From Chitinophagaceae bacterium (GTDB lineage Bacteria; Bacteroidota; Bacteroidia; Chitinophagales; Chitinophagaceae), in contig JALNZE010000017.1 in the NCBI GenBank assembly GCA_023229465.1, positions 13,113-77,112 on the forward strand: a stretch of DNA of 64,000 bases, in the 5' to 3' direction. Positions 59,581 through 64,000 of the stretch are shown piece by piece. The position numbers were made by a program, and so were the translations under genes. Every line of letters begins with the position of its first letter. Positions within the stretch are counted from its first letter, which is position 1. The notes below the pieces were generated by a model. That model was not told the DNA's origin and searched no databases. It worked only from the letters and a program-made list of their open reading frames with translations.

Positions 59581-60594
59581 ATGAGTGAAATTAACTTAAA
59601 AAAATTATCAGAAGAACTGGGGCTTTCTATTTCGTCTGTATCCAAAGCGTTGCATGACAGCTATGAGATCAGTACTGAAACAAAAAAACGGGTGTTGGCA
59701 ATGGCTGAAAAACTGAATTACCAGCCAAATCCATTTGCCAGGGGGTTACGAAAAAATAAAAGCAACACCATTGCTGTTGTGATACCAGAGATAGCCAACA
59801 ACTTTTTTTCACTTGTTATTGATGGTATTCAACTAGTGGCCCAGCAGAAGGAATACCATGTTTTAACGTATTTAACACACGAAGATTATATAAATGAAGT
59901 TTCTACCATTAACCATCTACAGTGTGGAAGGGTTGATGGCGTATTGATTTCACTTTGTGGCGAAACAGCCAGTGTGGATCATCTTATAAACTTGCAACAT
60001 ACGGGTGTACCTATCATCTTTTTTGACAGAATTCCAGAAACAATGGAGTGCTCAACAGTAACCACTGATGATTATGAAAGTAGCTTTAAAGCAACCGAGC
60101 ACCTGATGCTGGCAGGTTGTAAAAAAATAGCTTTTTTATGTGTATCCAGATTTTTATCAATCACACAGAAAAGGATGTTGGGCTATCAAGCTGCCCTGCA
60201 AAAATATAAAATAGCATTTGATCCGAAACTGATTATTCAATGCAATAATGACAATATTTCCAATCAGGCTATACTAAAAAAATTACTTTCCAGAAAGGTA
60301 CGGCCTGATGGCATTTTCGCATCCGTTGAAAAACTGGCTATTTCAACCTATTATGTGTGTAATGATCTCAAAATAAAAATACCTCAGCAATTGAAAATAA
60401 TAAGCTTTTCAAATTTACGAACGGCCTCATTGCTTTCTCCCTCATTAACTACGATCACTCAACCAGCGTTTGAGATTGGAAAAGAATCAGCAGAATTATT
60501 GTTTCGGATGATCAAGAAAAAAAATTTGGGAGGCTATATGAATAAAATTGTTTTACAAAGCAGTTTAATAGAGCGAAATAGCACAGTAAAATAA
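59581..60594 (+). CDS. LacI family transcriptional regulator
   Basis: The Met at 59581 is used because it begins the DNA-binding domain directly: MSEINLKKLSEELGLSISSVSKALHDSYEISTETKKRVLAMAEKLNYQPN, with hinge motif NPFARGLRKNKSNTIAVVIPEI. The rest is a periplasmic-binding-protein-like effector domain (GVPIIFFDRIPE, RPDGIFASVEKLAIS, LTTITQPAFEIGKESAELL). The 337-residue length is standard. It is divergent from the SusC operon and probably represses it until a uronate or derived sugar binds. Palindromes at 59252 and 59485 are the likely operators. It ends one base from the convergent GH30 gene. Confidence 0.95.
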   Translation: MSEINLKKLSEELGLSISSVSKALHDSYEISTETKKRVLAMAEKLNYQPNPFARGLRKNKSNTIAVVIPEIANNFFSLVIDGIQLVAQQKEYHVLTYLTHEDYINEVSTINHLQCGRVDGVLISLCGETASVDHLINLQHTGVPIIFFDRIPETMECSTVTTDDYESSFKATEHLMLAGCKKIAFLCVSRFLSITQKRMLGYQAALQKYKIAFDPKLIIQCNNDNISNQAILKKLLSRKVRPDGIFASVEKLAISTYYVCNDLKIKIPQQLKIISFSNLRTASLLSPSLTTITQPAFEIGKESAELLFRMIKKKNLGGYMNKIVLQSSLIERNSTVK

Positions 60595-60595
60595 A

Positions 60596-62005
60596 CTACC
60601 AAAAATAGGTAGCCACTGCTCCTGCATTCAATTCCATATTGACCATTTTCCCTTTGTATTGTAGTGTAAAACTTCTTTTTTGATTCGCTTTATTCAAAAT
60701 AATGAGTACCATTTTTCCATCAGGCCTGCGAAAGGCTACATTGGGCAGCCCTGCCGGCAAATTTGATGCTATCCGAACGGAACCTGGCCGAACCCATTTA
60801 GAAGCATGTGCTATAATATAGTAGGCAGGGTTTCGGATTACCTTATTTTTATCAATAGTGATGGCACCCAGGCAACTGCTGCAACCACCACGATCTGTAT
60901 AAGGTTTATAATCCGGGGCGGATGCCAGGTTCCATTCCAACACTATCCTGCACCAGTTACGCGTGGCGCCGATAACCAGGTTTTCAACATGCCAGGGTAT
61001 ATCACCCGCGAAACTACCAGGGGCGCCAATCCATTGCTCAGTAAAATACAGGTTCCTGTCTGGATGCGCCGCATGCACCTCAGACAACGCTTCAATTTTA
61101 CCGCCATACAAATGAAAAGCAGATCCATCGATATATTTTTTTGCAGCAGGATCATTTAATATCGAGATAGGATAATCAGGCCGGTCGGCATTATGATCAT
61201 AAATAATGATCTTAGTATCAATCCCAGCCTTTTTAAAAGCAGGACCCAACTGATTCTTTACAAAATTTCCCTGATCAGGCGCCAGCATTTGTAAGCTTGG
61301 ATTATTACCGGGATGCAGGGGTTCATTCTGAACGGTTACCGCATCAATCCGGATACCTTTTTTTCGCATCTCCAAAATATACTTTACAAAATAGCGGGCA
61401 TATACCCCATAATATTCAGGCAGCAGGTTACCACCGCGGAAGTCCTTATTATTTTTCATCCATACCGGTGGCGACCAGGGAGACCCCATTATTTTTATTT
61501 TTGGATTAACTGCCAGTATCTCTTTTAATATTGGTATCACATCCTTTTTATCAGGACCAAGGTTAAAATGAACAAGGCCAGTATCGGTTTGTCCTTCAGG
61601 AATATCATCATAAGAAAAAGCATGATCACTCAAATCAGAAGCGCCAATACTTATTCGCAGATAACTGGTTCCGATATTATTTTTTTCTGTGCCAAACAAT
61701 TCAGTTAGCAATACATGCCTGCTCTCTTTGCTCATCTTCATCAAATGCTGCGCACTGCCACCGGTTAAGGTAAACCCAAAACCATCAATGGTTTGATATT
61801 GCTTAGCCTCATTAATCAGGATGTAAAATTTACCGGCAGTATCCCGTTTAGCCGCGAAGTATTGTTCAGGCTGTTGCTGAAAATAAACAGCTGTAGCCGG
61901 ATCAGTAAGCCAAACACTGATTGATTGTTTATGCTGGGCATGAGCACCCAATGCAAGCAATAAACTAAAAACAGGCAGGCAACCTTTTTTATATACTGAA
62001 AACAT
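60596..62005 (-). CDS. GH30 family glycoside hydrolase (intact)
   Basis: The 469-residue exported enzyme (signal ending GAHAQ) has the GH30 order: YQTIDGFGFTLTGGSAQHLMKM, IMGSPWSPPVWMKNN, acid/base Glu228 in TVQNEPLHPG, nucleophile Glu323 in LYFTEQWIG, and the C-terminal beta domain (YYIIAHASKWVRPGSVRI). Activities in the family include beta-glucosidase/glucosylceramidase, beta-1,6-glucanase and glucuronoxylanase; the subfamily is not certain from sequence. Its place beside a uronate operon makes a glucuronic-acid-containing glycan possible. It is the second gene after the TolB-like gene, with a gap of 69 bases. It shows what the pseudogene at 9742-11039 has lost. Confidence 0.92.
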   Translation of the reverse strand: MFSVYKKGCLPVFSLLLALGAHAQHKQSISVWLTDPATAVYFQQQPEQYFAAKRDTAGKFYILINEAKQYQTIDGFGFTLTGGSAQHLMKMSKESRHVLLTELFGTEKNNIGTSYLRISIGASDLSDHAFSYDDIPEGQTDTGLVHFNLGPDKKDVIPILKEILAVNPKIKIMGSPWSPPVWMKNNKDFRGGNLLPEYYGVYARYFVKYILEMRKKGIRIDAVTVQNEPLHPGNNPSLQMLAPDQGNFVKNQLGPAFKKAGIDTKIIIYDHNADRPDYPISILNDPAAKKYIDGSAFHLYGGKIEALSEVHAAHPDRNLYFTEQWIGAPGSFAGDIPWHVENLVIGATRNWCRIVLEWNLASAPDYKPYTDRGGCSSCLGAITIDKNKVIRNPAYYIIAHASKWVRPGSVRIASNLPAGLPNVAFRRPDGKMVLIILNKANQKRSFTLQYKGKMVNMELNAGAVATYFW

Positions 62006-62074
62006 TCAAAATAATTTACTGATACAAAAAAAATACCCTGTTTATATAGTAACTGATCATCCATGTTACTATTT

Positions 62075-63631
62075 TTATTGGCGCATATCCGAATTACTGA
62101 TAAAAGCGATTCGTTTACTATCCGGCGACCAGGAAGGTGTATTGATGGACCCCTGCCCCCCATACACATAGGCCAGCACTTTTGAAACGCCTCCATTAAC
62201 AGGTTGTAGCCTGATATACACATGCTGATAAGGCGGATGAATACCCGGCTCCACTTCTTCCTGTAAAAAAGACAGATAAACCATCCATTTGCCATCGGGT
62301 GAGATATGGGGAAACCAGTTATTGAAGGTATCATTGGTTACCTGTTCCTGTTGGGTTCCATCGGGCCTCATACGCCAAACCTGCATCAGGCCGGAACGTA
62401 CCGAATTAAAATAAATATATTTTCCATCGGGAGTATATTCCGGACCATCATCCAGGCCTTGTGCATCTGTTAACCGAATTTCATTTCCCCCTTCAGCAGG
62501 TATTTTGTACACATCATAATTACCATTTCTTTCGGCACAGTAAACAAGGTCCTTACTATCAGGCGACCATCCGTGAAGATAAGAAGGGCCCTTAGGGGTA
62601 ATTTGTTTGGGTATTCCCCCCTCAATGGGAACCGTATAAATGATAGATCCGCCCAGTTCCTTCACATTGGAACTCAGGCCAAGCATTTTACTATCAAATG
62701 AGAGAACATGATCATTATTATTATTGGTAACTGTACCCGTATTCAATAAAGTAGCCTTGTGGGTATCGAGCGAAAAAGTATAGATCATCCCTTTACTATC
62801 ATTATACAAAAGGGTTTTCCCATCCTGCAGCCAGTTAGGCGCCTGAATGGAATTGGTTTGTGTATAAACGATTTCTCTCTTTCCTGATGCGATGTCTAAC
62901 AGTTCGAGGTTACTACCCAAAACCATGGGGGTCCGCTGGTCCGCTATACCCGGATAGGGAATAGAAACCGAAACATCAGAGAACAAAGCTGTTTCGGAAA
63001 CATCCGCGTTATGAGAGCCCACAAACAAGCCCACATACACTTCATTGCCCATTTCAATATCAGCCACCTGTTCGGTTACAAATGGTTCACCATATTTGGC
63101 TATACGCATGGTATATACATTTCCCTTTCTTTCTAATTGAATGATAGTAGCTTTCTTCAGACCTGATTTTTTTTCTTCTGTTTGGGCACCGGTTATTTTC
63201 CTGTATTGAAGGGCAGCTAAACCATCTCCATGCACTGCAGCAGAAATATGCGGGGCATTGGCATCAAGGTTTTTCCGTATCATCCAGCCTAATTTACGGT
63301 GAGGATCAACCCCTTCAGACCCAGCGAATGCCGCACGTGCATATAAAATAAAATTACCCGTTATCCGCTTCCAGGCATAGTGGAACTCATCTTTTTCGAA
63401 CCATATATTGTAACCGGCGCCTGTAAGTATATATTGCTGTTCTGAAGAAAGATACGTGGCTGATCCCGGCCGGATAGCGTTTCCTACATTGCTTTGCCCA
63501 TCAAAAATGCCCAATGGCTGCTGCTGCGAATAAGCATTCAAACAAATCAGCAGCATAGCAAAACAAATACCGCCTATGGCAACATTTATTTTTATTACAT
63601 GGCAAAACTTGCTAATCTTTTGGTAGAACAT
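62075..63631 (-). CDS. TolB-like WD40/PD40 beta-propeller protein with N-terminal lectin-like domain
   Basis: The 518-residue protein has a signal peptide ending LNAYSQ. Residues of about 45-215 form a DUF1349/concanavalin-like domain (YNIWFEKDEFHYAWKRITGNFILYARAAF...HISAAVHGDGLAALQYR). The rest consists of PD40/TolB repeats such as DGKTLLYNDSKGMIYTFSLD, SPDSKDLVYCAERNGNYDVYKIPAEGG, TPDGKYIYFNSVRSGLMQVWRMRPDG, SPDGKWMVYLSF and SPDSKRIAFISNSDMR. Such proteins are probably periplasmic and bind proteins or glycans; several lie in polysaccharide-utilisation loci. It precedes the GH30 gene and may share its transcript. Confidence 0.85.
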   Translation of the reverse strand: MFYQKISKFCHVIKINVAIGGICFAMLLICLNAYSQQQPLGIFDGQSNVGNAIRPGSATYLSSEQQYILTGAGYNIWFEKDEFHYAWKRITGNFILYARAAFAGSEGVDPHRKLGWMIRKNLDANAPHISAAVHGDGLAALQYRKITGAQTEEKKSGLKKATIIQLERKGNVYTMRIAKYGEPFVTEQVADIEMGNEVYVGLFVGSHNADVSETALFSDVSVSIPYPGIADQRTPMVLGSNLELLDIASGKREIVYTQTNSIQAPNWLQDGKTLLYNDSKGMIYTFSLDTHKATLLNTGTVTNNNNDHVLSFDSKMLGLSSNVKELGGSIIYTVPIEGGIPKQITPKGPSYLHGWSPDSKDLVYCAERNGNYDVYKIPAEGGNEIRLTDAQGLDDGPEYTPDGKYIYFNSVRSGLMQVWRMRPDGTQQEQVTNDTFNNWFPHISPDGKWMVYLSFLQEEVEPGIHPPYQHVYIRLQPVNGGVSKVLAYVYGGQGSINTPSWSPDSKRIAFISNSDMRQ

Positions 63632-63712
63632 AAATGACTTTTTATTAGTGTAAACGAAATTATCTAAAGTTCGGAAGTTAAATTAAACAATAATATAATC
63701 ATAGCGTCCAAG

Positions 63713-64000
63713 AATCATGTCACCCCTTCGGGGTTTGTTATTGCTTTTCCCATTGTATTCTATAATCATGTCACCCCTTCGGGGTTTGTTATTGCTTTTC
63801 CCATTGTATTCTATAATCATATCACCCCTTCGGGGTTTGTTATTGCTTTTCCCATTGTATTCTATGAATCATATCACCCCTTCGGGGTTTGTTATTGCTT
63901 TTCCCATTGTATTCTATGAATCATGTCACCCCTTCGGGGTTTGTTATTGCTTTTCCCATTGTATTCTATGAATCATATCACCCCTTCGGGGTTTGTTATT
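63713..64000. repeat. Tandem 51/52-bp repeats with conserved hairpin
   Basis: Six copies begin at 63713, 63764, 63815, 63867, 63919 and 63971, and the last is cut by the window end. Spacing is 51, 51, 52, 52 and 52 bases. The 51-base form ends in CTAT and the 52-base form in CTATG. Each unit starts AATCATRTCACCCC, where R is G in copies 1, 2 and 5 and A in copies 3, 4 and 6. Each contains ACCCC-TTC-GGGGT, a 5-bp hairpin, and then GTTATTGCTTTTCCCATTG. There is no variable spacer, so it is not a CRISPR array. The reading frame across it is a by-product of the 51-base period. Confidence 0.9.

Noticed and set aside
63717..63971. 84-residue plus-strand frame with repeated MSPLRGLLLLFPLYSI
   Set aside because: It is produced by the 51-base repeat period (a multiple of three) and loses regularity when the period becomes 52. 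It has no protein-like variation.
63713..64000. CRISPR array
   Set aside because: Whole units are conserved with no variable spacers, and no cas genes are present.
1..64000. Insertion sequences, integrases, tRNA or rRNA genes
   Set aside because: No transposase or recombinase motifs and no tRNA-like or rRNA-like stretches were recognised on either strand by reading. Short or divergent ones could still be missed.

Overview
The window looks like a chromosomal segment of a Bacteroidota bacterium, most likely Chitinophagaceae or a close relative (inference from content, not from a marker gene). Supporting signs are a SusC/SusD pair, a type IX secretion (T9SS) type B sorting domain, Tat-exported Gfo/Idh/MocA oxidoreductases, HYC_CC_PP, DUF6132 and DUF2892 proteins, TAnnTTTG-type -7 promoter elements and the near absence of Shine-Dalgarno sequences. 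No rRNA, tRNA, integrase, transposase or CRISPR array was seen.

Layout. (1) 1-9.6 kb, all minus strand: a probable metal-efflux cluster (small Cys-containing membrane protein, TolC, RND permease, RND adaptor, two outer-membrane barrels, HYC_CC_PP protein, heavy-metal-binding domain protein cut by the window edge). (2) 9.7-13.3 kb: a GH30 pseudogene that has lost its catalytic nucleophile, divergent from a gamma-glutamyltransferase-like protein. (3) 13.3-21.1 kb: a block with a serine hydrolase, a TetR regulator and a TolC-adaptor-HAE1 RND operon. It is bounded by two 54-bp imperfect direct repeats made of the 3' end of an SDR gene, as if the block had been inserted there. (4) 21.1-23.5 kb: SDR dehydrogenase, sugar mutarotase and FucP transporter, a deoxyhexose uptake and oxidation operon, with a 19-bp palindrome upstream. 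(5) 24-28.9 kb: a lone SusE-like lipoprotein, a T9SS-exported lectin/PKD protein and a GH109-type enzyme. (6) 29-39.7 kb: a sulfur module (DsrE2, DsrC/TusE, sulfide:quinone oxidoreductase, DUF6132, CoA-disulfide reductase-rhodanese) facing a divergent TolC-adaptor-RND operon that ends in a PII-like and a DUF2892 protein. (7) 39.7-50.6 kb: two GH78 rhamnosidase-family enzymes, a TIM-barrel protein, ApbE, a SUMF1-fold protein and two Tat-exported Gfo/Idh proteins. (8) 50.6-63.6 kb: a polysaccharide-utilisation locus with SusC, SusD, fructuronate reductase-like SDR, UxaC, a two-domain DUF1080 protein, a LacI regulator, an intact GH30 and a TolB-like propeller. (9) 63.7-64 kb: 51/52-bp tandem repeats running off the end.

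The main unexplained signal is regulatory. Four palindromes GTAAC-N4-GTTAC lie upstream of the sulfide:quinone oxidoreductase operon, the CoA-disulfide reductase operon, the TolC-RND operon at 33.4 kb and a tiny ORF at 14.75 kb. Each sits 21 or 22 bp upstream of a -7-like element. That geometry fits a Crp/Fnr-superfamily activator and ties the sulfur genes and an efflux pump into one predicted regulon. No Crp/Fnr gene lies in the window.

Separate operator-like palindromes were found for the TetR block (14717-14730 and 15565-15578), the LacI locus (59252-59267 and 59485-59500) and the FucP operon (23511-23529). All functional calls rest on reading the sequence and recalling protein families; no search was run.
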